Both the position numbers and the translations under genes were made by a program. Source: Mortierella sp. BCC40632 (taxonomy: Eukaryota; Mortierellomycota; Mortierellomycetes; Mortierellales; Mortierellaceae). From it: 64,000 bases of DNA. This document shows, in pieces, positions 21,489-32,409 of this stretch. The stretch spans positions 3,533,501 through 3,597,500 of the forward strand of contig WAEK01000002.1 in the NCBI GenBank assembly GCA_011634665.1, given 5' to 3'. How positions within the stretch are numbered: the first letter of the stretch is position 1; each line of letters opens with the position of its first letter. The notes under the pieces were generated by a model. It ran no database searches. It worked only from the letters and a program-made list of their open reading frames with translations, and had not been told where the DNA came from.

Positions 21489-24351
21489 ATGCCGTTTGTC
21501 AATGAAACCAACATGCCGCCACTAGAGATGCCCAACTACCTACGACCAGGGTTCGACCCAAGGTCCATTAAAATGGACAGTATCCGGGACATCCTGATCG
21601 ACAATGGCGTCAAACCACCCACAGGATTAGTAAAGAAGATAGAGCTTGTCGAGATGTTTGAAAAAAATATCAGACCACGCATTCCAAAGCTGAGAGAAGA
21701 GTTTTTGAACATTAAACCTTCCGAAGAGGGAATCGTTAAAGTCCCCGCACCTGGACACGCGTCATCGTCTTCAACTAAGACCAAAGCACCGAGCTCAAAG
21801 ACTGCCTCAAAGGCCCCGCCCAAAGTATCAGAGTCCAAGCTCGCACCTTCGCGCACTACAACGCCCAAGAAGGTTGACCCGTCTGAGGTAAAAAGTCTCC
21901 ATTTTTTTTCTTTTCTTTTCTTTTCTATTCTGGTGACCACAACCCTGAAAACCCCGGTCCTAATTTTAATGAATGAACCCGACTGCTAGAACAAGACAAA
22001 GGCCCCAGCAACATCGGTGACTGCGGCTCATTTAGAAGCGAAGCCAGCAACTACGGCCCGACGGAGCAGTAGTGTAACGCGTGGAAGAAAATCGCACCGA
22101 TCGACTTTGCAAAGCGACGAGGATAATGAAGAGCCCGAGGCAACAGTTCGGCGTCGAAAGGTGAGTAGTGACTTCTGACCAGGCGCGCTTTCGCTTATGG
22201 TAGATCTTTTTAGACAACTCAGCCTAGATCTCGAAAGAATGCTAATGATCTGTTTTTGTTCTAAAACTTACCAAGAAACCAACAAGTGATAAAAAGAAGG
22301 AGCGAGGCGGAAACTTTTCGGATGAGAATCCCTTCCAAAGCGGCAATGAGTCGGAGAGGAGGCGGTCAAAATCTCGTAATTCTTCACGGTCTTCCAGCAC
22401 GTCGTCAACCACTCATCAGTCTCGCAGGAAATCGCGCGATGGAAGCACAAGTCGATCCAGAAGAAAAGCTGAGCAGGAATTCTCGACCCCATCCACGGCA
22501 GCACCCTATCAGCCGCTCTTCTCAAACTATATGCATGCTCCGCCACCCCAATACTCGCCCGCCTTCGATCGAGGCATCCAAAGTGAATACTTGCACCAAG
22601 CGCCTTCGCCTTTCATAGGAATGAACAAAGCAACAGCGGGATCATCTCACTCAAGGGAGGCTCAGCGCCAAACAAGAGATGCCATCTACAAAGAGGACAG
22701 AGAGCGGACTATCTTTGGATTGTTGATGACGGTCGTGTCATTGACGCTTTTGTCCTATGGAATCTGGTATCGTCAGACAAGAATCGAGATCGGCTTTTGT
22801 ACCTCGGACAACAGTTTGCCAGCCCCTGTCGGAGACTACAAAGACTTTCGTAAGTGACCTCCAAGTGTGTGGTGAATGTTACTGATTTGTGCGGATCAAA
22901 ATATTTACCATCTCTTTGACTATCTATTGTTCTAGAAGGGGGAGCCCTGAGCTGGCTCTATCCGAGCTGTATACCATGCCCCGAACTTGCCACATGTGTG
23001 AATCCACATACGACGCCGGTGTGCCCTCCTGAATACATTCTCCGACCACACTCTTTCAGTTTCAACAATATCGTACCATTGTCCCCAAAGTGTGTGCTCG
23101 ACAGAGCCAAGGAGTACCAGAGTCTTCGCATCGCAGACGTAGCTGAGAAGATCTTGCGCATGAGGGCCGGTGACGAGGAGTGCAGGGTTCAGCTTCAGCC
23201 AATCTCGGAGGCTGAGCTGTTAGCGCGACAGAGAATCTCTGTAGATGAGCTGAGAAACATGCTCTTGTCAAAGAAGGAGGTATATCATCTCATTGACATT
23301 ACCACAGTTGAGCCGTAACGTGTTGATCCTGTGTGTTTCCCCTAGTTAATAACGCTCTATGATCTATGGTTGTTCATCTCTTACTTGTTAGCCAACCGTT
23401 ACCATTGAAGAGTTTGAGCGATTTTGGAGTCTTGCTCTAAAAGAACTCCATCGACGATCAGCCTCGATTGCTGTTGAAGAAGGCGCAGGGTAAGGTTTGC
23501 CTCGCATACGTTTCGATTGATGATATTCGCTACATTAGGACAAAGAACTGATATCTGGCCTCATTCATGTAGCGCGATATATATGCGCTCTTTAAAGCCC
23601 ATCAAATCACTACGCTGTCAGATCCGTCATTCGCTTGCACGCTGGGTGCTCCGCTTCAAGCTTGTTCTGTCAGGTAGAGAGTCTTGTTTTCTTCCTTTTT
23701 TTATGGCCCATCAATTTAAATCGCTTGACAGTCAATTTCTGGTACTGAAGTCTACGTTTTATGTGCAAATCCTTCTTTCCTCTTTTTCCACTCCAAATCG
23801 GATACCCAATAGTATTGTTAGTAACCTGCATTGGTGGCGCTGCCCTGCACAGCAAGCTCAAAGCGAGACGCAAGGAACGCAAGACGGTCAATGGACTCGT
23901 GGAGAATGCTCTCTCAAAGCTTGCAACTCAATCACACTATCACTATGTCGACCCGGTGATCTTTCCTGAGCCTTTCTTACCACATATCCACCTCCGAGAT
24001 GCCCTCTTGACAGGCGTTCACACTCCTGCCCGTCGGAATGAGCTTTGGGAAAAGGTTAAAGCGATTGTCGAGAAAAACTCTAATGTGCGTGTTGGAACTC
24101 AGGAATACAAGGGTGAAGTTCATCGGGTCTGGGAGTGGATTGGAGCGGCAGGTGTACTTGGGGCTGCAACAACAGGAGGGATAGATGGGCAGGGTCGGTT
24201 CCCCGGGATGGTGCCAAGGGGTAAACCACAGCTCGGTCCCCAGGGGAGCTTCTTTGGGATCACTCGACAGGACTCTGAGTATCTGAATCCAGTCAGTTCA
24301 TTATACCCATCTCTTTCACAGCAGTATGATGATAGCTCTTTGGAAAAGTAG
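21489..24351 (+). CDS. Man1/Src1/Heh inner nuclear membrane protein, with apparent frameshift
   Basis: Inner nuclear membrane protein of the LEM/HeH-MSC family, which links chromatin to the envelope and takes part in nuclear-pore quality control. Exons: 21489-21887, 21990-22160, 22276-22849, 22937-23279, 23392-23489, 23573-23673 and 23813-24351. An N-terminal HeH fold (about residues 27-60, MDSIRDILIDNGVKPPTGL...KIELVEMFE) precedes a Ser/Arg/Lys-rich nucleoplasmic linker, transmembrane segment 1 (about 337-356), a lumenal domain with CIPCPELATC, transmembrane segment 2 (about 557-572) and the C-terminal MSC domain. In exon 4 the conserved text changes frame at about 22977-22983, where one C appears to be missing. 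Restoring it gives 741 residues. Whether this is a real lesion or a sequence error cannot be told here. LSm3 starts only 117 bp downstream. Confidence 0.85.
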
Positions 24352-24468
24352 CCTCAATAAAACCGATGGTACACCCCTTCAAAGCCACACGCGAAGACCA
24401 AAAGCCCCGCCCTGTGTCTTTTGACTTCTTGTGCATTCACTCTCAAAAAAGAAACCGACTCGTACACG

Positions 24469-25413
24469 ATGGAAGATCATGCACCACTGGAAAGCTCAGG
24501 CATCGAGGAGCCTCTTGATCTCGTCCGTCTCTCATTAGACGAGCGCATCTATGTCAAGTTGCGTGGAGACCGTGAACTTCGTGGCAAGCTTCATGTATGA
24601 TGCTCAACCAACTTTTGGCTCAGCTTGACAAACCAACTTTTACTATACGACCAATCAGCTAATGGAGATTGAACAACCAAATCTACCCTGTTTGCTCTAG
24701 GCATACGATGGACATCTGAACATGGTTCTTGGTGATGTCGAGGAGACTATCACGGTCGTAGACGTGAATGAGGAGACTATGGAAGAAGTTATCAGAGTAA
24801 GACCAATATGGATACGCACCTCGTGGAGAGACTCTTAGCCACCAACCAAAATGAAAGGATATGAATAGAGCAGGAAGAGGATAAAGATCTTGGATGATAC
24901 TCAAGAATAATACGATGAAGCCAAGCAGAGGGGATAAAAAAGTAGAGAGAGAGAGATGAAGAAAAGAAAAAGATGGAGATGGAGAACAGTGTGGACAACT
25001 AGGGTTCAACTATCGCTCGTTTTACGTATTATGGACGCGACTTTCAGCAAACAACAGATTGAGAAGAGACCAGGAGCAAATGGATTATACCGCCTAACTA
25101 TCAGGAGAAGATACACATTATTCAAGACGTGAGAGACAGCTCTCTTGTTTTATCTAATCGCTACTTTGGTTGATCTAACGTTGATGGACATTTTGATTTC
25201 CTACTTATAGACCGTCAAGAGGAACTGCGAAATGCTCTTTGTCCGTGGAGACGGCGTCATCTTGGTATGTTTTAAGTCAAGTAGCAGGAGCTGAAGCAAT
25301 AACTCTCCTATGGGGACAAGATTTGTGTATTGCGCAATTCTACTCACTAGAAACGGCCTTTGTCAATTGTCTTTGTCTATCAACTATAGGTCTCGCCGCC
25401 TTCGAGAGCATAA
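24469..25413 (+). CDS. LSM3: U6 snRNA-associated Sm-like protein LSm3
   Basis: Ring subunit of the LSm2-8 (U6 snRNP, nuclear) and LSm1-7 (mRNA decay, cytoplasmic) heptamers. Exons 24469-24594, 24701-24796, 25211-25264 and 25390-25413 give 99 residues, close to the 102 of the human protein. The Sm1 and Sm2 motifs are intact: [25 protein letters not shown], then [16 protein letters not shown] and [14 protein letters not shown]. All junctions are in phase 0. Intron 3 is long (414 nt), and the last exon encodes only seven residues. The short gap to the upstream Man1/Src1 gene leaves little room for a separate promoter. Confidence 0.96.
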
Positions 25414-25640
25414 GGAAGCGAAATACAGTGAATAAACAACCCTTTTTTTTTACAGAGAAACGACGCGCATTCTCGATATTTCCAGCCTCAAGCTTTGACG
25501 ATTTGATAGTCAGGGCTACCAGAGTGTTTAAGGAGAGGTGTCACCGAGGAGTTCAATTTCTTGCCCAGTTCAGCAACAGGACAGCATTAGTGGGCAGGAT
25601 ATGATCTGGAGGATAGAGGCATTGGAGCCTTTGGCCAAAG

Positions 25641-25677
<37 letters not shown>

Positions 25678-26275
25678 TCGTCGAGCCAGGCGCAGTTTAT
25701 CTTGTTTGTAGGGCATGTGCTTTTTGGTTGACAGTGTGCGTGTGTTGTGTGTGTTCGTGCAACAGCGCTGGGCCGAGCCAGTGTTCACCGCTCTCTTGCC
25801 AGAACCACACTCTCGATCACAGCCCCAACACAAGCCTTTCGCGGGCTAGTCTGGAGAGTGCTGAGAGCACGATGACCACAAATTGCAATCAACACACGAG
25901 GGTGCTTGACGACCAAGTGGGCTAGACCAGTGAACTCTCTTCCACTCCCCACATCAACCTCGACCACAAGCGTGGAAGTGGCGCTCTTGGGTTTTGTGCA
26001 CATCTTTCTTCTACCCCTTCTCTCTTGCTCCCGCCTCTACCACGTCCACATCTGTCAACTGCCTCTCTCTTTCTCCCTTCCTCTCTTTCTCACCTTCTCT
26101 CTTCCCCTCTTTCTTTCTCTCATCCCTTCTTCCGTTCTCTCCAAGCAAGAGAAACAAAAAGGTAAGCGGAAAGGGAGACAGACTCAGGACAACTGCTCAT
26201 TGCCGACTGCATTCATTCTATGACTGTTCGCTCATCTCGTCAACTTTCATTTCCGATTCCAGCAACTAGAGACGA
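25414..26275. other. Intergenic region with GA microsatellite
   Basis: A GA run lies at about 25645-25677. The right part is strongly pyrimidine-rich (26015-26150), typical of a promoter or 5' leader for the gene starting at 26276. No gene is seen. Confidence 0.5.
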
Positions 26276-28223
26276 ATGGCTCAAACTTCGACTACCGCCG
26301 CGGACTCTCCTCAGGCACAGGCCTGGGCCACATTCCGCTCCGATCCTGCTGCAGCTCTTGCTATGACGAGTGAGAACACGACTGAGGACCTCTTCCATCC
26401 AGATGCTCACATCGTGTTTGTCCCTACAGGTGCTGGAGCCGCGGGCGCGAAATATATCCGTCAGTTCTATCAGACGGGATCCTACTCTCACCCAAAGCGT
26501 TTCGATGTTCAGGAGACAATCATTCACCGCACCGTGGGCGAGACCTCGGCCGTGGACGAGGTCGAGGTGACGGTCAAGTTTGTGACAGGTGCGGGAGGAT
26601 GGCTTCTGCCGGGGATCCAGCCCTACAACTTGGCTGACCTGACGGTCACTTTTCCCATGGTAAGCAAGGCTTAATTGCCTTTTTTTTTCTTTTTGCCGCC
26701 AAATATTATTCTTCTCTGCAGCGAAGAATAGAGCATGCCTCTCAGGAGCTGACTGCACGCCCCATGCATGGTCCGTTGAGACCATTGGACAGGGAGAAAG
26801 AAAGAGAGCTGACGGGCAAGAGAGGACAACCCCCTGGCTTCAAAAGTGAAAGAGAGAGAGAGAGAGAGAAAAGAGAGACAGAGACAGGCAGAGTGAGGTC
26901 CCTGACCAGAGAAGTGGAGCGATGAGGCTAATCGCAGAGAGCATCACTCCGGTCAATAATGAATTGGCTCTCAAGAACCCTGCGTTCTGGTAAATTTCTG
27001 TGGGAACAGACCAGTCTCATGATCTTTCTTCTTTGCTCTTTCTCTCTTTGCTGACATACGCACGCCACACTAGGTCGTGAGCGCATCCTTCTCTGAGAAC
27101 AAGATCACAAGCATCCGCCACTACTGGGATAATGCCAGCGTCCTCAAGATGGTCCGTCTAATCGGCAACAGACAGTCGTGGCCAATTGTCGCTGAGGCCC
27201 AGGTCGATGCCCTCCGCGACCCAGGTCGTTTCCGTCTCAATCCTTTTGGAAACGCTGTTGACACAACTGGTTCCCGCCCTTCCCTTGGAGGAGTACGTAT
27301 CTTTCTTCGCCTTTACTTGTGACATTCACTTTTTCATCATAACTACGTTTCTAACTGTCCACCTCTTCCATTGGTAGATGGCAGCCATCCTCAGCTCTCC
27401 ACCCGTCTCTCCTCAGCAGACCGCCTCCCCAGGCTCACGACCAGCTCCAACAAAGCCAAGTCCCGCCCTGAGCTCGACATTGTTCAACCATCTCGGCCGG
27501 GACACTGCATCCCAGAGCCAGTACCAAAACACTCCACTAAGCCCATCCACCTCTAGCGACTCCATCTCCAACCTTGGTTCGCCAACCTCGCCCAATAGGA
27601 GTAACCCCGCCCTGAGCTCAACAATTTTTGGACAATCAGCCAAAGTGGAACAATCGATTCAGGGACGAGATCGTGCCCAAAGTAATGGTAGCAGCGAATC
27701 AGAGTTGGAGCGCCCCGCTGGATGGCGACCGGATTACACGCCTCCCAAGGGCCATCCAGCATTGACCTCTTCTATCTTTTCCAATAACCCAAGCAATAGT
27801 GGCACGAATAGCTCTTCTGTTGCCTCCGCTGGTCGCCAGTTCTCGAACACGGGCAGGAATATCTTTGGGTCAGCCCATGATACTAAGCAGAAAGATCAAG
27901 GATCAGCCGGGTCACCACCCTCGGTTCTTGACATTGAGTTGGAGCGTAACAGGGAACTTCAGCAGGAGCTGAAGGGAACAGTTCTTCAAAGTGGCCATGA
28001 AAGTCAGAGCCTTCAACAGAACGAGGACCTTCGCCATCAGATGCAGGCCCTGGAGGCTCTAGCATTGAAGGATGATGAATCCTCACCTGGGCAGGAGTCG
28101 TCAGTACCAGTAGCAAGATCCCCTCCTACCTCGACTATTTCGTCGTTCTCTTCCCCTCCAGGCTCACAAGGCGCGCGGAAAAGTCTCCACCCTAATTACA
28201 AATCTCAGATCATGTTTGGATAA
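26276..28223 (+). CDS. NTF2/SnoaL-like protein with repeated PAL(S/T)S motif
   Basis: Exons 26276-26659, 27074-27292 and 27378-28223, all in phase 0, give 482 residues. Residues 1 to about 170 look like an NTF2-like alpha+beta barrel (FHPDAHIVFVPTGAG, YIRQFYQTG, DEVEVTVKF, ITSIRHYWDNASVLKMV), the fold used by SnoaL-type and small-molecule-binding proteins. The rest is Ser/Pro/Asn-rich and probably disordered, except for three copies of a short motif P-A-L-(S/T)-S-(S/T)-(I/L)-F at about 230-237, 278-285 and 328-335, spaced 48-50 residues. A helix rich in Glu/Gln follows near the end. No signal peptide is seen. Exact function is unknown. Confidence 0.75.
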
Positions 28224-28433
28224 ACAAAAGGAATCAACTTTGGTTCTAGGTTCTTTTCTTTCTTTCTTTCTTTCTTTCTTTTTTTTTTGTAGAAAGCCAA
28301 TGGTTTTGTATTTGAGCATCACAGAGATTTTCTCCATGGTTTTCCTTGAGTAGAGATGAGAATCCTTTTGAGTAGAGATGAGAACTAAACTTCTGGTAGC
28401 TGTCGTCTGGTGATCAAGTGTAATAAATCCTCG

Positions 28434-28464
<31 letters not shown>

Positions 28465-30135
28465 ATTGTTCGACTTGACAGGAAAATGTAGAGACTTCTA
28501 CCGAGTGGTTTGCCATCAGTTCACCCTCAAGAAACTCAAGGGATATATGCAGAGTGCGCCAACAAGCAGGCTGCAAACCAAGCACTCCATTCTTATATGT
28601 CCTCCTCTAGTTTAACCTCCCGAGGAGACCCTAAAGAATCCACAGACTCCCGCACGCGCACAGGAGAAAGGGCAAGAACCGGTAACCGAGAGGCATACAA
28701 TGCTCCCGAACAACCCCCAGACCAGGACTTACAACCACTGAACTTACCTCGAACATCCATCAGTCTGACTCCAGAGTCCCACCCCTCCTGTACCAGAGCT
28801 ACCATACCGAAGCCTCATGGGGCCCTCGCCCCCGAGACATCTACGCAGGGACACCTTACACATCCAAGCGCAGCACGGCAGACGGTGGATGGTAGACAAA
28901 AGGGAGTGGGCCTAGAGCAGCCCGAGTGGGGGAGGGCAAGACCGTGGCCAGCAAAGTGAGGCGGCCAGCCAACGGGCGGTCAAGAATGGGAAGAGTAGGG
29001 GAGCAGACACTAGGGAGGAAAGATAGAAATGAGGCCTCACAAGAGTTAAAAAAGAAAAAAAGCCAAGCCTCCCCCAGCGCTTCTGGACACGGTCAGTCTT
29101 GCAAGGAGAGGACTCCAAGAGAGGAAGCTGATTACAGAGCAATAGGGGTGAGGTTGGAGGGAGAGACAGCAATGAACACTCTTGCATTACCTTGATTGCC
29201 TCTCCATTCACGCGACATGGCTGTCATGGTTGCCATTGCTATAGGGAATGAGGCCTCATTATCCTCAATGCATCTCTTCCATCTGGTCCGCAGTACTTTA
29301 GCGAGAATTACTTCATGGTTTTTTGCCACCATTTTTTCCTCCTATCTGACGCGAAAGAAATGACGCGTCCACCGGGTTCAGGACTCCATTCTGGCTCGAA
29401 ATATTCTCACCAGATCCAGAAGGGTGGCCATATGGAGAAGAGAGAGATAGAGAGGAGGTGACGACCAAAGACTGTCTCTTTTTCCAAAGAAAGGATGCAG
29501 AGGAGTAAGGTTTGTGGCACACGGACCAGCATGCATGGTGTTGTTCTCTAACTTTACGATCGTCGTTACATTATTTTGTCGGTTTGTTTGCTACTGTTTG
29601 TTCTCCGAAGTGACGCAGAACTTTTTTTTTCCAGCGCAAAGTAACTCTTGGGCATCGACGGACTACTTTTTCATCATCCAGGGGTGCTTCAAGATTGACA
29701 CGCAACGGTCCTTTTACTCAGTGAGGTGTCATCCATGAAAAAAAAAAAAAAAAAAAAAAAAAAAACAGAATCAAGTAGGTAGATTAGTACTCCATCCCAA
29801 TGTGAGAGACCAAAGACTATGTGCCCCAGGCAACCCAGCAATCTAGCATTGATTTCAAAGTAGTTCGCCATGTTATTCCTGCCGGTGAGTTCGTGGGCAT
29901 ACGCCACCAACTCATCGAACTCTGACTGCATCTCACCAGCCACCTCACACCTCGCAGTCAACTTGTTCACTATTTTATCTCTCATGGTGCAAATCGATGG
30001 TTTTCACTCTTTTCCACTTGCCACTGTTGATTCATTCCTCGAATTTATTGCTCAGACCAGTAGTTGGTCCAGACGACTGCCTTTGAAGCAATACGTGTCG
30101 CCTTCTCGCTGCTGTATCAACGACTGAGTGCCAAC
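28224..30135. other. Intergenic region, possible relic coding fragments
   Basis: About 1.9 kb without a supported gene. It holds a (TTTC)n run at about 28255-28275, an imperfect direct repeat (TTGAGTAGAGATGAGAA) at 28348-28384, poly-T at about 28438-28464 and poly-A at about 29738-29765. Some minus-strand frames read like protein (within 29770-29985 and 29132-29332) but have no start context or partner exons; they may be relics of a mobile element. Confidence 0.4.
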
Positions 30136-32065
30136 ATGCCATTCGAAGGCGATGCTGACCAGGCAGGCCATCTCTCTTTGCTCTCTTTTCTCTTCGCACT
30201 AAAGAGAATAAAGGGCAGGGTTGCTAAAGATGATAACAATATCCGTGTCCGCTCTCTGCTGACCAACTAGACAACCAAGTCATCAAAAGATGAGCAACAG
30301 TTCGAGATCTCAGGAGGTGCATACAAGCGTCTATGGCAAAAGTCGCAACAAACGCTGAGCAACTATGAGGATGATATGCGAAGAATGGAGATGCAGTGTC
30401 AAACTCATCAAGACACGATCACAGAGCTACGAGAGCAGGTTGGGCGCTTGAAAAAGACTTTAACCGGGATGCAACAACAAGAGAAGGTCCAGGTTGCCAC
30501 TGTTGCCGAGGTACAAAATATTAAGTTTATTGTAAAGTCAGTTCAAATCATTCAGGCCGGAACGTTTGTTTGATAACCTATTGAACCTTTGTGACATTTA
30601 TATCGGCCATTTGGACAGCTCGAGGAAAAGATCAAGCAGAGGACTACAGCCACGATTTCATTGCAGGAGAGAATGAAATCCCTAAAGGAGCAACGGAACA
30701 GGTATGCAGGAGAGAACGCAAGCCTTCAGGAGACGATCAAACTACAAGAACAACAGCTTCACGTTACCAGTATCCGCTTGACAGTATTTGAACAAAAGTG
30801 CCGAAAAGTGAGTGCAGACGTGAAGATGACTTTCTTTTTTCTTTTTTCTGTAGTCTCATTTTTGTGATAAATGTGACTAATATCATTTTTTGTATTCGAC
30901 GGATCTATTGAGGCCCAAGATAGCTCCATTATCATCGACATGCTCCAAGAAAAACTCCAAGAGGAGACTGAACGGCGATATCAGCTGTCTATAGAACTGG
31001 AGCATTCTCAAAGGTCTCAAGGACATATTGATTATGGTTCTTTAGACGAAACCAGTGATAGTCCTGTCATTGGTCCCCAAGATTCACTCGAGGCCTCAAT
31101 AGCTATGAAGGAAAGTTGGAGCTATGTCTATTCTAGAGTCTAGAGTAGACTCAATACTCTTGCTAATTCATGGGCTAATACTACTTTTTTTTCATGATTT
31201 ATAGTCGCTGTTTAGTGAGCTTGCTGCCTCAGACCCAGAGCACCATTCTACAGGAGAAATCAAAGCCAATGAATTGAATCCTGAGGAACACTCTGTGGGC
31301 CAAACAATGACTAGCCATGGTCAGAACAGTGATGCGGATCAGCTGGAGGATCTATCAAGGACAAATCCATCTTGTAGCTTGACGGTCCAATTGGCCTTGG
31401 GGACCACCCCCGTAGAGGGATCGGCCCCTCCAGGAGACCTGACAGAGTACATGGGCAGTCCTATACAGAGTACTATCGATGATAGGCTCATGAACGACTC
31501 CAAAGGTCATCGATACCACCGGGGAAATGGCAAGAACGAAGGAGAGGCAATAGGAGGAATAGCACAATGTGACCATTCTGACAGTTCTCCTTCATCAGAA
31601 AGTTCTGTCATGGATGGAGGATATAGCATTGATCTCTCGCGACCAGATATAGGTCAGAACAATGAAGACAGCAACTCCAGCAAAAGGCACCCTAAATATT
31701 ATTCATTTTTCGATCTCCTCGCGACATTTGACCTGGCTTATTTGCAATCGCTTACCGTACTCCCAATGGATTCACCGCTGTCCACGATTCTATCATGGAT
31801 GTCGCTTCCTCGATTCAGTCGACCAACTGTCTGGCAATTTTTGGTGGTTTCTTTCCTATTAGGCTTTGGATCCGGTGTTTTCAATGTCATTTGTGAATCC
31901 GACACTGGAATGAGCCTTTGCACGATTTTGACCAAACACATATCTTGGACCAGGGACGATGTCCTAGGTGCCTTGTCGACTGCTCAACATTGGCTTCCGG
32001 TTTTCTCCTATTTTGAACAGTACTCGATGTTTATGGGGGACGACAACTATTTTGTCATAACATGA
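30136..32065 (+). CDS. Coiled-coil protein with C-terminal membrane segment
   Basis: Not recognised. Supported exons: 30271-30510, 30619-30807, 30913-31125 and 31205-32065, all phase 0. A likely first exon is 30136-30219, joined across a short 51-nt intron that removes an in-frame TAG at 30268-30270; this start is uncertain. The model encodes about 528 residues. The first half is coiled coil (YKRLWQKSQQTLSNYEDDM, ELREQVGRLKKTL, QERMKSLKEQRNRYAGENA, ETIKLQEQQL, LQEKLQEETERRYQLSIELE). A disordered acidic/Ser middle follows, then one hydrophobic segment (WQFLVVSFLLGFGSGVF) about 85 residues from the end. This suggests a membrane-anchored tether or golgin-like protein. The donor at about 31125 is non-standard (GTCTAT). 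Confidence 0.6.
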
Positions 32066-32409
32066 TCTCACAAGCCAGAGAGCGGTTTCTTTCTTTCTTT
32101 CTTTCTTTCCTTAATTTCCTTTGTTTTTTTTTTTTTTTGTGCTATGCATTTGATTGTTCCTTTTAGGCTTTGTAGTACGAGATAGTCTGAGCAATGGTTG
32201 AATAGTACAATAGCGAGAAAAAGAAATAAAAGTCGGCAAAATATACATGCAATCATAAAAAAAAAAAAAAAAAAAAGAAGGCTATGCGACACAAACACTC
32301 TCTAAGTCTCTCCTCCCCCTCCCCCCTCCTCTTTCTCTTGATGTCCTAATGGAGTTTGTCATAAGAGCATGTCCAGTCCATGTCCAGCTAAAGGAAAAAT
32401 CCACCTCTC
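32066..32409. other. Convergent 3' intergenic spacer
   Basis: Lies between the 3' ends of the coiled-coil gene and the LRR gene. It contains a TTTC run near 32090-32110, poly-T at about 32125-32138 and poly-A at about 32258-32275. Nothing else is seen. Confidence 0.5.

Noticed and set aside
28510..28959. A 149-residue plus-strand frame
   Set aside because: It begins at TTG, has no recognisable domain or splice partners, and is compositionally biased toward Pro/Ser/Thr.
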